From: CAZGSN01 sp964371655
GTDB lineage: Bacteria; Desulfobacterota; Binatia; HRBIN30
DNA: 64,000 nucleotides
NCBI GenBank assembly: GCA_964371655.1
Contig: CAYJOD010000015.1
Coordinates: forward strand, 1-64,000
Direction: 5' to 3'
Each line of letters opens with the position of its first letter. Positions within the stretch are counted from its first letter, which is position 1. Of the stretch, positions 29,601-36,059 are shown piece by piece. A program made the translations under genes and the position numbers. Under the pieces are notes generated by a model that made no database searches, was not told where the DNA came from, and was given only the letters and a program-made list of their open reading frames with translations.

Positions 29601-32495
29601 GCTGGCGTTGGCCATGCCACTGAAGACATCGCCGGCGGCGGGCGTCGTGCCGACACGCACGTTGTAGGTGAGGTTGGCCGCGGCGGTCTGCGTGTCGCTG
29701 GCAGCATTCCAACTGATGGTGACGCTGGTGCCGCCGCCACCGATGACGGTGTGCAGGTTGCTCGGGGCGGTGGGGACGGTGTTGGCAGAGACGGCGGCGG
29801 AATTGTTTCGCCGGAGCTCCGTCACGTATGTTGAGCTGGTATTGCCAGCCAGGATAAAGTCGAGCCGTCCGTCCCCGTTATAGTCTCCGAAGGCGACCGA
29901 GCAGTCGCGCACGTCGGTGGAATCTTGTGGGTAGACGGAGAACGCGCCGCCACCGTCATTGCGGTACAGGCGCGTACCGGAACTGGTGCCCGCGTAGAGG
30001 ATGTCCAGGTCGCCGTCATTATCAATATCGCCCCACGCCGCGCAGCCGTCCGCCGTACCGCTTAGTCCAAGGTTGATATCGGTGAACGTGCCGCCGCCGT
30101 TGTTGCGGTAGATCTTGGCGATGCGGACGCTCGTGTCGGTGAAGCCGGTCAGCAGGATGTCCAGGTCGCCATCGCCGTCGTAATCGCCCCAAGCCGCCGC
30201 CGCACGATAGCCGGCACCCGTCAACCCGGCGCCGATGTCGGTGAACGTGCCGTTACCGTTGTTGCGGTACACCTTGGCAATGTTGCCGGCGCCGCTGTCG
30301 CCGGTGAGCAGCAAGTCGAGGTCGCCGTCGCCATCGTAGTCACCCCAGGCGACGGTGCCCCTTTCGACAGCCGTCAAGCCGCCACCGATGTCGGTGAAGG
30401 TGCCGTTGCCGTTGTTGCGGTAGATTCTCGCGATCCGTCCACTGTCGGACCAGCCTTGGATGGCGATGTCGAGGTCACCGTCGTTGTCGTAATCGCCCCA
30501 GGCAACGGCGCCGTTGTACACTCCTGGTAGGCCGGCACCGATGTCGGTGAAAGTGCCGTTGCCGTTGTTGCGATAGATTCTGGTGATCAAGCCGGTGCCG
30601 TAGATATTGCCGGCCAGCAGAATGTCGAGATCGCCGTCGTTATCATAGTCGCCCCACGCGCCCGCGGCGTCGCGCAGCGCAGGCAAGCCTGCACCAATGT
30701 TCGTGAAGACGCCGCTCCCGTCATTACGATACACCGCGCCCACGTCGCCGGAGTTCCCCTGACCGGCCACCAGCACGTCGAGGTCGCCATCGTTGTCGTA
30801 ATCGCCCCAGGCCATGACGCCGTAGTGGACCGCAGGCAAGGCGCTCGCAATCGACTCGAAGACGGGGGCGGTTTCGCCGGTCAGCGCCAGGTCGTCCATG
30901 CTGGAGGCGCTGCCGTAGTGGTGGAAGCCAAACTTGTCGGCCACGTAGCTGCTGTCGAGCGCGGCCGTGACCTGCCAGCTGGACGGCTCGCTCGCATTGC
31001 GCTTCCACGCCTTGGCGCTGATCGTGTCGTTGGCGTAGTCCAGCGCCATCTCGACAAGGTACCAGCCGGCGCTCAAGGTCATCGCAGAGATGGCCTGGCG
31101 GACGCCGTTGCGGCGCAGGGTGAGCTGCTTGGTGAGGCCGCTACCGAACTCGAGGGCGGCCCCCCATTCCACTGTATTGGTCTTCACCGCCAGAGCCGTA
31201 TAGTCGCTACTCTGCGGGCTCGACGGTACCTCGATCAGGGCCCGAACGGCGATCGGCCCCGTAGCGCTGATCGGATGCCACATCGTGCTATCGGCGCCAC
31301 CGTTGGTTCCCATTGTGAAGTTGAGATTGCCCCAATTGGCCGTGCCGCTCGTTTCGTAGCGGCTATGGGTGTCCATGTAGAACCAGTCGGCCTGCACCTG
31401 GGCGCGGTGATTGTGCGGCCCCGCCTGACGCCAGCCTTGCACCGGGACGCCGGTGTACTGGGCGGGAAGGGGAGTGTTCTCCCAGACCCGGTCGGTCATG
31501 AGGTCATGGTAGTAGACCCAGTTTGCGCCGGCGTAGCCGTGCGCGCCCTTGCCGTCCACGTTCTGGGTGGGCATCCGATGGCCCAGGTCTCCCATGTGGT
31601 CGCTCATGCCGTGGCCCCACTCATGCAACCAGGCCTCGCCGTCCTTGCCCTCGCTGTGCCAGCCGTCCCATTCGTAGATCTGGCAGTAGGTCGCGCCATT
31701 GGCATCCGAACTGGCGCCGATGGCCAGCCCGAGAGACGTGCGCGGAATACTGCCCGGACTCCAGTAGACGAGAATCGAATCGTAGCTGCCCGCGGGCGCG
31801 TAGGTATCGATGTCACTGGCAATGTTAGAAGGAGCGACCCAGTAGTCCTCGCCACCCATATCAGTGACGTGGCTGATCGGATTGGGGACAAGGACAACAT
31901 CGCCGAGCACAATGCCCTCGCGATCCGACAACTCATTGGCCAGCGAGATGTATTGGTGGAACGCCCAAATGCCGTCGTCCAGGTATGTGGCGTTCATGCT
32001 GCCGGTGTAGTGCTTGGGTACGCCGCCTTGCGTGTAGTCCGCGTCGGTATTCGCGTAAACCATCAGCAAGGATCGCCACACCGCCGTGCCGCCGTACTCC
32101 GTGGCGTAGGCCGTGTGGGTGTTGGCCGTGTTGGAATAACCGCTGTCGCCGCTGCCGTTCCAGGCGCGGACACGGTAGTACCACAGTGCGTTGGCCACGA
32201 GCCCGGTGTTGGGATAGGTGGAGACGTTTGCTCCGACGGTGCCGATCTGGGTCCAACCGGTCGATCCATCCGCCGAGCGTTCGATCTTGAAGCCGCTTTC
32301 GTCGCCGCTGTTGTCAGCCCACGACAACGTGATCTGCGTCTGCGAAGCGGCAGTCGAGATCAGCCCCGAAGGCGCGGCCGGCGCGGCGGCCAAGGTCCGA
32401 CTGCCCACGGCGCAGAGCAGGCTGGCGGCCAGCAGCACCGCGGTCGAGCAGCGACGAGAGATCGGACGGTTCGAGTGCGCTAGGAGCTGATCCAT
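17604..32495 (-). CDS. Giant multi-domain secreted protein (FN3, metalloprotease-like, FG-GAP, LamG, CSLREA, ELWxxDGT, dockerin-like)
   Basis: About 4963 aa as assembled. A signal peptide (1-37) is followed by FN3 (38-125) and a protease-like domain with HEWGHGMSDHM (His291, Glu292, His295). Next is a beta-sandwich (about 430-545), then FG-GAP/VCBS repeats (AWGDYDNDGDLD) in three blocks near 550-895, 1085-1430 and 1655-2010, separated by FN3 domains and a Thr/Pro linker. LamG (DFDGTDDYVNVPDHSSLDL) precedes a linker, CSLREAIKYAASG near 2670, beta-helix sequence and a second LamG-like domain. A linker, about 18 ELWKSDGT repeats of 48 aa, another linker and a cohesin-like plus dockerin-like tail complete it. 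The ATG has AAGGTGG upstream. An assembly gap interrupts the ELW repeats, so true length is unknown. Confidence 0.85.
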   Translation of the reverse strand: MDQLLAHSNRPISRRCSTAVLLAASLLCAVGSRTLAAAPAAPSGLISTAASQTQITLSWADNSGDESGFKIERSADGSTGWTQIGTVGANVSTYPNTGLVANALWYYRVRAWNGSGDSGYSNTANTHTAYATEYGGTAVWRSLLMVYANTDADYTQGGVPKHYTGSMNATYLDDGIWAFHQYISLANELSDREGIVLGDVVLVPNPISHVTDMGGEDYWVAPSNIASDIDTYAPAGSYDSILVYWSPGSIPRTSLGLAIGASSDANGATYCQIYEWDGWHSEGKDGEAWLHEWGHGMSDHMGDLGHRMPTQNVDGKGAHGYAGANWVYYHDLMTDRVWENTPLPAQYTGVPVQGWRQAGPHNHRAQVQADWFYMDTHSRYETSGTANWGNLNFTMGTNGGADSTMWHPISATGPIAVRALIEVPSSPQSSDYTALAVKTNTVEWGAALEFGSGLTKQLTLRRNGVRQAISAMTLSAGWYLVEMALDYANDTISAKAWKRNASEPSSWQVTAALDSSYVADKFGFHHYGSASSMDDLALTGETAPVFESIASALPAVHYGVMAWGDYDNDGDLDVLVAGQGNSGDVGAVYRNDGSGVFTNIGAGLPALRDAAGAWGDYDNDGDLDILLAGNIYGTGLITRIYRNNGNGTFTDIGAGLPGVYNGAVAWGDYDNDGDLDIAIQGWSDSGRIARIYRNNGNGTFTDIGGGLTAVERGTVAWGDYDGDGDLDLLLTGDSGAGNIAKVYRNNGNGTFTDIGAGLTGAGYRAAAAWGDYDGDGDLDILLTGFTDTSVRIAKIYRNNGGGTFTDINLGLSGTADGCAAWGDIDNDGDLDILYAGTSSGTRLYRNDGGGAFSVYPQDSTDVRDCSVAFGDYNGDGRLDFILAGNTSSTYVTELRRNNSAAVSANTVPTAPSNLHTVIGGGGTSVTISWNAASDTQTAAANLTYNVRVGTTPAAGDVFSGMANASTGLRRLPAFGNVGHRLSWTLNGLDLGINYYYSVQAVDAAWAGGAWATEANFSAPTATPTWTGTPTRTPTRTPSNTLTPTATNTGSPTQSPTQTATASVSPTPTVTATATPIPFIDAGASALPAVNSGVTAWGDYDNDGDLDVLVVGQGNSGDVGAVYRNDGSGVFTNISAGLPALRDAAGAWGDYDNDGDLDILLAGNIYGTGLITRIYRNNGNGTFTDIGAGLPGVYNGAVAWGDYDNDGDLDIAIQGWSDSGRIARIYRNNGNGTFTDIGGGLTAVERGTVAWGDYDGDGDLDLLLTGGSSSGDVAKVYRNNGGGTFTDIGAGLTPVSYRAAAAWGDYDSDGDLDILLTGFTDGGARIAKVYRNDGGGVFTDINAGLSGAADSCVAWGDIDNDGDLDIIYAGTSAGTRLYRNNGGGAFSLYPQSFTNVRDCSVAFGDYDGDGRLDFILTGNPLPGDVGAPYVTELRRNNSAAESANTVPTAPSNLHTVIGSNGISVAISWNAAGDAETATANLTYNVRVGTAPGAGDVLSGMADVSTGLRRLPALGNVGHRLGWMLDGLDFNTTYYYSVQAVDAALAGGAFATEASFTTPRGPTVTTDPVSNISGTTATGGGNVTDQGDSPVTARGVCWSTSANPTIADSHTTDGSGTGTFTSSLSGLSPNTTYHVRAYATTALGTGYGEDRSFTANWFIDITAGLTGLTYSNAAWGDYDNDGDLDLVLIGRSGSAASTAYAKIYRNDGGVLIDIAAGLAGVSEGAVAWGDYDNDGDLDLVIIGINTSDNGSSRIYRNDGGVFVDSGISLTATYKGAAVWGDYDNDGDLDLLLTGRISGSGENTALYRNNGDGSFTEVTTAVPDLGFSCAAWGDYDNDGDLDLLIAGSYGSTYTRVTRVYRNDGAGTFTQIASLTGVDTCSVAWGDYDGDGDLDILYAGSTGGGSAEAITRIYRNDGGGAFTDVSGGQLTGCHNASVAWGDWDNDGDLDVLLTGRSTSWAAFTALYQNEGGNTFTSQPSGLPNVADGQAAWGDYDNDGDLDILITGNGLSRIYVSGRPNANSVPSAPSSLATDPQATTATLSWHAASDGQTPANGLTYNVRVGTTPGSSEVMSSMSDLANGWRRVPSLGPAGPSLSWKLKGLTRGQTYYWSVQAVDTALAGGPWAAETSFKAPDTPDVTTARVGNTTTTTAEGGGTVTAQGGSAVIARGCVWNTTGNPTVASHDGITSDGSGLGAFTSSLTGLTPGGQTYYVRAYASNDDGTAYGEHRVFSTTMAPPGNALDFDGTDDYVNVPDHSSLDLTSSYTLEAWFKADGFGGLRGLISKYQTASANGYLLRLTGTDLDFDQKTTSGLNLQADRWYHVAAVKSGSTRTLYLNGVAQTLSGTSYTVAANSDPLRVGSDFNGRYFNGQMDEVRIWSAARTEADIRDAMHKTMNGDEANLVAYYRFDRLGGNALDDRTTNANDGTLVNGPAWVASTVSLADAIADRTNLRGIWSTRTSSLASGRFSLANGVVAATDSAVFGHDNGADDWITSDLPNGMGKRLGRVWRAELAGAATADIALDVTGLEIPVGANLRLLADADGVFAAGATILTGTLDGSVFTVAGQTLQDLLYYTLARSALSDTATPTNTPTDTATPTATPTTTPTNTATATPTGTPTNTPTATATNTPTSTATQTPTLTATRTPTRTPTATPTNTTVPNLTVNSTNDVDDGACNVTHCSLREAIKYAASGNIIGFSVTGVITLTGGQLNVDKNLTIAGPGAGQLAVDGNHSSRVFNVTSAGSISVTISGLTVQNGKVSGDGGGIYNSETLALSHCIVQNNTMNANPGDRGYGGGGVYNAGTLTIQNSTISGNRAGDGDYGGNGGGVYAAGAGTLTIEGSTISNNAVGSGSSGASLGGGVYANATVTIRNSTLRDNDADAGPAASGYGGGIAVGGASTTLTNVTISGNAANGQGGGINTTGGTTAAAHCTITDNTAQGGAGGIERNVGTVNVKNTIIAGNSGSVADCHGTVISQDYNVVGTTCPHDQAQDQTTSNARLGPLQDNGGPTQTHALLFNSPAVEVIPNGVNGCGTDYVTDQRGAARPAGGACDVGAYESAYRLWDGGGADNNTSTAANWLGDVIPATTEAPLFNSSSSKNATVDTDLSVAGWAMTSGYSGSVDAGAHNLNIDGPFDQAGGSFTAPTGLMIVSGGFSHTGGSFDPNGGRVVLDNTSNQTLATTFHDLVINDGLLGYWKLDEGTGTTAADSSGYGYDAVLYNSPVWSADTPATMDFQDPAALQFDRTGNTESVQASNMYELDGAQALTLSTWVKLASAPANYMRFITMENEKAVLRYTSGALQFYMNIGGSIRSTSVNGVFTTGQWYHAAGTYDGSVMRVYLDGTERSTTAVSGNVAAGSWVRLSHASNVEALDGLLDDVRIYKRALSATEISDLAQGEHPQTAIATTTLGAALDVNGDLTLNGGTLDVSASNYGINLAGNFTRNGGVFTARSGTVTIDGTGTQTLDTDAITFRNLTVNSGATLVTQRNFTATTLTNNGTLQQTKNVTSGGAAFLYAGGYGGVSISGANLGDTTVTIKGNQDCALTSVQTVRRCFDIAPANPSGPASVQFYFADGELAGNDCNALNTYHWTGSAWQVLARDSSWGGDGRVCESEPHSVRVTGVTSFSPFVLTSAGYPLPTVTPTATATDTPTSPPTATPTDTPTSTPTQTPTHTPTATPTNTSTPTSTPTSTATHTPTATQTTTPTTTPTDTSTPTQTPTQTATDTPTQTPTDTSTPTQTPTHTATDTPTETPTDTPTQTPTPTQTPTGTRTATPTITPTHTTTATPYGGPVPSLVRDINTSRANVSSEPRSFVTIGGTTFFVASTGCEGEELWKTDGSAAGTVLVKDINPGTNWSSPDSLTAIGSTLYFTADDGTHGYELWKSDGTEAGTVLVRAISADATESSPDYLTAVGDTLYFQTDDGTHGTELWKSDGTEAGTVLVKDINPGTNGAYPASLTAMGSTLYFTAYDETHGTELWTSDGTDAGTTLVRDINPGTHGSDPDYLTAVGGTLYFTAYDETNGGELWKSDGTEAGTVLVKDINPGANWASAYNLTAVGSTLYFQADDGTNGGELWKSDGTEAGTVLVKDINPGANSSWPEYLTAVGDNLYFQARDETNGGELWKSDGTEAGTVLVKDINPGANGSWPEYLTAVGDNLYFQARDETNGGELWKSDGTDAGTVLVKDINPGANDSSPDYLTAVGSTLYFQANDGTHGIELWTSDGTEAGTVLVEDINPGTADSSPDQLTAMGATLYFTADDDTHGQELWKSDGTEGGTVLVKDINLGANDSWPDFLTSVGSTLYFAADDGTTGYELWKSDGTEAGTVLVKDINPGVNDSSPDLLTTVGGTLYFAADDGTHGQELWKSDGTEAGTVLVKDINPGSDSSWLSNITDVGGTLFFAADDGTHGTELWKSDGTEAGTVLVKDVSLGSGGSDTDYLTAVGSTLYFKASDAAHGRELWKSDGTEAGTVLLKDINLGSGDSWPENLTVVGGTLYFQADDATHGRELWKSDGTEAGTVLXXXXXXXXXXXXXXXXXXXXXXXXXXXXXXXXXXLWKSDGTEAGTVLLKDINPGSNGSTPYDFTAVGSTLYFQADDGTHGYELWKSDGTEAGTVLVKDINPGANDSSPSSLTDAGGALYFTADDGTHGQEMWTTDGTAAGTALVRNLWCSAGSSSPDHFTQVGATLFLAAADSAVGRELWAVAVQATPTPTETPTATSTDTPTATPTQTATATPTETATNTSTSTPTHTITPTQTQSPSATPTATPTNTALPTTLPWVDLGTGVGRPGGIACVPTTLIRNGAEIAATSNTIGFDAGKLAMSDAVIHPMLAAAPYTKQLSHNGGAGVEQMEVGGNAYPLVDGLLYTSRFTIAPSAVPGLLPLTNVPEATDPAGNPIAPVAGAPGQIIVTTCSADCNGNGEVTIGEVIKCVNMFLGQPFCDPTDAARGCPVADANLSGTVSLGEAAQCVSMFLGGCQ
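18240..18420 (-). repeat. Thr/Pro-rich linker repeat of the giant gene
   Basis: Degenerate hexa/nonanucleotide repeats encode PTATPTxTPT-type sequence between the ELWxxDGT array and the C-terminal tail. Comparable low-complexity linkers lie at 8890-9393, 15620-16060, 21175-21610, 24540-24760 and 29275-29440. Confidence 0.8.
18430..21110 (-). repeat. ELWxxDGT tandem repeat array in the giant gene
   Basis: Roughly 18 tandem copies of a 144-bp unit encode E-L-W-K-S-D-G-T-E-A-G-T-V-L-V-K-D-I-N-P-G followed by ~27 residues ending YF-x-A-D-D-G. Regular spacing and high copy identity suggest a propeller or solenoid. The array contains the 100-N gap. Confidence 0.85.
18870..18969. other. Assembly gap of 100 N inside a repeat array
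   Basis: Exactly 100 ambiguous bases, the conventional length for a gap of unknown size. Both flanks are near-identical ELWxxDGT units, so the assembler probably failed on collapsed repeats. The number of missing units, and whether the frame is preserved, cannot be read. Confidence 0.97.
28730..30810 (-). repeat. Internal segmental duplication in the giant gene (offset about 1.6 kb)
   Basis: The FG-GAP-coding segment near 28730-29210 is almost base-for-base repeated at about 30330-30810, an offset of 1599 bp. For example GGCGACGGTGCCCCTTTCGA occurs in both, and the flanking domain order is also the same. This indicates a recent tandem duplication within the coding sequence. Confidence 0.8.
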
Positions 32496-32547
32496 TTTTC
32501 CACCTTCTCGGCCATCGGGGCGGTCGGCGCCGTTTCCATCTTGTGTT

Positions 32548-33177
32548 TCAGCCGAGCAGCGCGTGGTCGCGGGCGAAGTCCACGATCTCCACGACGGAGC
32601 GCACCCCGAGCTTCTCCTTGATGTGTTGGACATGGGTGTTCACCGTGCTGGCGGACACGCAGAGCTCGGCCGCGATATCGACGGCGCGGCGGCCCTCGGC
32701 GAGCCGCAGGATCACCTGGCGCTCGCGTGCGCTGAAGGTCGTGCCGACGGCTTGCTCCACGTCGATATCGCGCTCGATCAAGTACTGCGCGAGCTCCGGC
32801 GTGATGTAGCGCGCGCCGCTGTGCACGGTGCGGATGGCGGTGGCCAGCTCGCGAATCGAGCGCCGCTTGTTCAGAAATGCCTTGGCGCCGCAGCGCAGAT
32901 AGGCCACGGCATGGCTGTCTTCCGGGTACATGGTGAAGATCACGATGGCGGGAGCCGGCTGCAGATCCGCGAGGGCGCGGATCATCTTGGTGCCGTTGCT
33001 GCCCGGCAGGTTGATGTCGAGGACCACAACGTCCCAGCGCTCCCGACTGGCGCGATCCACCAGACCGTAGCCGGTGGATGCCTCGTCACAGACGCGGATC
33101 TCCGGGTCCTCGGCGAGCAGGCGCCGCAGCCCACTGCGAACGATGTCTTGATCATCGGCAATACACACGCGGATCAT
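32548..33177 (-). CDS. NarL/LuxR-type response regulator
   Basis: A 209-aa two-component regulator. The receiver domain (1-120) has acidic residues at ADDQD, the phospho-acceptor Asp54 in VVLDINLPG, the conserved Thr in IFTMYPEDS and the Lys in FLNKR. The C-terminal LuxR-type HTH (about 145-205) contains FSARERQVILRLAEGRRAVDIA and VSASTVNTHVQHIKEKL. No kinase gene is adjacent. It lies 52 bp upstream of the giant exoprotein gene on the same strand and is closely similar to the regulator at 50096-50725, so it may control the giant gene and share that kinase. Confidence 0.93.
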   Translation of the reverse strand: MIRVCIADDQDIVRSGLRRLLAEDPEIRVCDEASTGYGLVDRASRERWDVVVLDINLPGSNGTKMIRALADLQPAPAIVIFTMYPEDSHAVAYLRCGAKAFLNKRRSIRELATAIRTVHSGARYITPELAQYLIERDIDVEQAVGTTFSARERQVILRLAEGRRAVDIAAELCVSASTVNTHVQHIKEKLGVRSVVEIVDFARDHALLG

Positions 33178-33523
33178 GAGATGCCTTTCCTAATCCGGCG
33201 GAGCCGGAGCCATCCAGGCAATAAGACACGGAGACGCGGAGACACGGAGACGCGGAGAGAGGCCAAGAGACGGAGGCGAAGAAATGGAAAACAGGAAACC
33301 GGAAACCGGAGATGAAAAACCGGCAAATTGATCAGTGGCCAGTGGCCAGTGGTCAGTGACCGGTTTCCTGTTTCCGGTGTCCTGTTTTCGGTTTTCCATT
33401 TTCCTTCCCTGTCACGTCACGTTCGGCACGGTGGCGCCCCTCGGTACGCGCTTCGCGCTACTCGGGACACCCGCCAACTGTGCCGAGTAGCGACCAACGG
33501 GAGCGTATCGAGGCATCGAGGCA
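33178..33523. repeat. Repeat-rich intergenic region (GACACGGAGACGCGGAGA and AACAGGAAACCGG words)
   Basis: About 345 bp with GACACGGAGACGCGGAGA-type tandem words (33222-33260), then GGAAAACAGGAAACCGG (33283) matched by an inverted CCGGTTTCCTGTTTCCGG (about 33360-33377), and a CAGTGGCCAGTGGCCAGTGG tandem between them. The same words occur at 60967-61125. No gene is seen. Confidence 0.7.
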
Positions 33524-34291
33524 TCACAGGCCACCGCGGACCCCACGAACGAAGAACTCAGCGTCTTTGTTCGTACGATCCACGCCACCGGTGTAGAAGT
33601 CCACGGTCCATGCGCGGTTGGACTGGCCGGCGACGGTGGTCGACGACCAGTAGTCGTTCGACGACGTGCAACTGCACGAGGTTACACTGCAACCGGACGT
33701 GCAGTTGGTATTGAAGGCTGCGTCGACGCATGGGATCGTCGTGCATTGGTATGGCTCGGGCAGCACGATCGTCTGCAGTTCGGCGAATGACGGTATCCGC
33801 CAATCCCTTGCCCCGACAAAGGGAGGGTCATTTAGAACCAGCTTCAGAAAGTTGTAGAATACCGAGCCGTCACCTTTATACGGCGAACCCGTGCTCCAAA
33901 TCCGCCGCATGTCGAGATAGTGAACGCCGGCGTCGTTGCTCTTCTTCTCCCACATCAAGCCGGTGAGGTTGTCGGTTACGGTGCCGTCACCGTTGTCGAC
34001 GAAGCGTGGCAGCACGCACGTCGTACTGTCAGTGAGGCGCTGAAGCTTGGTCCAGGCAGCGGCATACTTGCTCCTGCACTTCACGAGTTTACCGACGTAC
34101 GCTTCGTACGTATCGTAATCGGGGGCTGCGCCGCCGTAGAGCTTGGATAGCCACTTCTCGACGCACTGCTCGAACTTGCCCTTCGCCGCGGCGCGCCCGG
34201 CCAGGCATTTCTCCTCGTCCGTCGCCGCCTGCACCGTACCGACCCAGGCCACCACCAAGGCAGCCACTGCCAGTAATGCAATTCTTCTCAT
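33524..34291 (-). CDS. Secreted DUF1566 domain protein with Cys-rich helical N-terminus
   Basis: A 255-aa exported protein: signal peptide MRRIALLAVAALVVAWVGTVQA, then a helical segment with paired cysteines (EEKCLAG, KFEQCVEKW, KLVKCRSKY). A DUF1566-type (Lcl-like) C-terminal domain follows: RFVDNGDGTVTDNLTGLMWEK, DWRIPSFAELQTIV and NDYWSSTTVAG. Such C-terminal domains occur in surface or secreted proteins; the ligand is unknown. The ATG at 34291 has AAGGAGG eight bases upstream; 19 codons of open frame upstream are repeat DNA. The Cys module resembles that of the next gene upstream. Confidence 0.82.
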   Translation of the reverse strand: MRRIALLAVAALVVAWVGTVQAATDEEKCLAGRAAAKGKFEQCVEKWLSKLYGGAAPDYDTYEAYVGKLVKCRSKYAAAWTKLQRLTDSTTCVLPRFVDNGDGTVTDNLTGLMWEKKSNDAGVHYLDMRRIWSTGSPYKGDGSVFYNFLKLVLNDPPFVGARDWRIPSFAELQTIVLPEPYQCTTIPCVDAAFNTNCTSGCSVTSCSCTSSNDYWSSTTVAGQSNRAWTVDFYTGGVDRTNKDAEFFVRGVRGGL

Positions 34292-34312
34292 GTCGTTCCT
34301 CCTTGTGGCACG

Positions 34313-34362
34313 AAGGGGGACAGGCCCCCTGTCGTTCCGAAGTGCCAAGGGGCCTGTCCCCT
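34313..34362. repeat. AGGGGACAGGCCCC inverted repeat
   Basis: AGGGGGACAGGCCCCCT and AAGGGGCCTGTCCCCT form a long hairpin around a short loop. The same element is at 38971-39022. It lies just downstream of the FG-GAP gene and could act as a transcription attenuator or mRNA stabiliser. Confidence 0.8.
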
Positions 34363-34376
34363 AATTCCCGCGACGT

Positions 34377-36059
34377 TCAGTTGAGGTATCCCAAGGCAAG
34401 GCCATCGGCAAAATTCGCATCGGCGCCGAGGGCGCTGCAGGAAAAGGCGCCGCTTCCGTCGCCGAAGCACACGCGGTTGGTTTGGTCCCAATTGGAGAAG
34501 ACGGCATCGAGGTCGCCGTCGCCATTCGCGTCAGCCAGGACCACCCCGGTGGTATCGTCCGCGTCATTGCCGGCGTTGCTGCAGGAAAAGCCACCGGCAC
34601 CGTCACCGAGACAGAGGCGATTGGCTTGGGTGCGGAAGTTGGCGAAGACGGCATCGAGATGCCCGTCGGCGTTCACGTCCCCAAGGGCGACGTCGGTGGT
34701 GAAGTGCTGGTCACTGCCGACGTCGCTGCAGCCGGAAAAACCGCCGCTGCCGTTGCCGAAGCAGACACGATTGCGCCCGTCGTTGGGGGAATACGTATCA
34801 TTGGCGAAGACGGCATCGAGGCGGCTGTCACCGTTCATGTCGCCGAGGGCGACCGCGTTGCTGTTATTGGCGTCGGCGCTGACGTCACTGCAGGAGAATC
34901 CGCCGACCCCGTTGCCGAGGCAGACGCGACTGGCCTCGCGATAGTTCGCGAAGACCACATCGAGACGGCCGTCCGCGTTCACATCCCCCAAGGCAAGCCC
35001 GTAGCTATCGTCCGTGTCGGTGCTGGTGTCGCTGCAGCCGGAGAAAGCGCCGCTGCCGTTACCGAAGCAAACACGATTGCGCCCACCGTTGGGGGAAGAG
35101 GAACTATTGGCGAAGACGGCATCGAGGTTGCCGTCGCCGTTGACGTCTCCGAGCGCCACTCCCATGCCGTCATTGGTGTCGCCGTTGACGTTGCTGCACG
35201 AGAAGCCACCGGTGCCGTCGCCGAGACAGACGCGATTGGGCTCGGCAAGGTTCACGAAAACGGCGTCGAGCTTGCCATCGCCGTTAAGATCCCCGAGGGC
35301 GACGCGCATGCTGTCTCGCGATGAGCCCGTGACGTCAACGTCGCTACAGGTGCTGACAAACCCCTGTGGGCGGCAATCGCGGTTGGCCAGGCCAGACTCG
35401 GCAAAGACCACCTCGAGTTGCCGCACCGGCAACACCTGACCCGTGCCATCGTAGTAGCCGGCCGGAATCGTTTGCGCGGCCAGACTCGGCGTGAATGACA
35501 GGTTGCCGTTGTTGAGCATGGTGCCGGCGAGACCGAGCCCGGCGCTGCTTGAGAATGTCTTGCCGCTCAACACATTGGCGGCCGTCGCCGTGCCCGCCGC
35601 GCAGATCTCGAGATTGTCGTTGCAGGTATCCACGTTCGTTGGGAGATCGTCCCCCGCCAACGCACCGGCCACGACATTGCTGTGGGCGGCGATGAAGCTC
35701 ACCATCGAATTCGGGTCGGCAATCACGTCTGGGCACTGGGACGCGTTCTTCTCCTCCGCCTTCGCCCAGTTGGCCCGGTACTTCTCTTTGCACTTGTCGA
35801 TCGCGGCGTCGTAGCTCGCCGTGTCCTTGACGCATGTTCCGGTGCAGTCGGTGCCGCGGAAGCACGGCGTGCCGGCTGGCGCCGAGCACACTCCCGCAGT
35901 TTTCACCAGCTTCGCTTCCGCCTTTTGCAGACAAGCGGCCAGCTTGCCCGCGTCCTGATTCTTGGCGGCCTGGCATTTCTCGTCAGGTTCCGACGCCGCG
36001 ACGCTTCCGGCCCATGAGAGCGTCAAGGCAACCATTACCCCTAATGCGATCGTTCTCAT
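34377..36059 (-). CDS. Secreted FG-GAP/VCBS repeat protein, apparently truncated in its last repeat
   Basis: A 560-aa exported protein. A signal peptide (MRTIALGVMVALTLSWAGSVAA) is followed by a Cys/Lys-rich helical module (DEKCQAA ... AACLQKAEAK ... DKCKEKYRANWAKAEEKNASQC). A spacer containing DTCNDNLEICAAG and an INxGxY-like region precedes six FG-GAP-like calcium-binding repeats of the form VALGDVNGDGNLDAVFAN. The chain stops in the seventh copy (LALGYLN), where GDLNGDG is expected. The ATG has AAGGAGGAACGAC directly upstream, the same leader as the next gene downstream. The early stop lies next to the 34313 repeat, suggesting loss of the 3' end. Confidence 0.8.
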   Translation of the reverse strand: MRTIALGVMVALTLSWAGSVAASEPDEKCQAAKNQDAGKLAACLQKAEAKLVKTAGVCSAPAGTPCFRGTDCTGTCVKDTASYDAAIDKCKEKYRANWAKAEEKNASQCPDVIADPNSMVSFIAAHSNVVAGALAGDDLPTNVDTCNDNLEICAAGTATAANVLSGKTFSSSAGLGLAGTMLNNGNLSFTPSLAAQTIPAGYYDGTGQVLPVRQLEVVFAESGLANRDCRPQGFVSTCSDVDVTGSSRDSMRVALGDLNGDGKLDAVFVNLAEPNRVCLGDGTGGFSCSNVNGDTNDGMGVALGDVNGDGNLDAVFANSSSSPNGGRNRVCFGNGSGAFSGCSDTSTDTDDSYGLALGDVNADGRLDVVFANYREASRVCLGNGVGGFSCSDVSADANNSNAVALGDMNGDSRLDAVFANDTYSPNDGRNRVCFGNGSGGFSGCSDVGSDQHFTTDVALGDVNADGHLDAVFANFRTQANRLCLGDGAGGFSCSNAGNDADDTTGVVLADANGDGDLDAVFSNWDQTNRVCFGDGSGAFSCSALGADANFADGLALGYLN

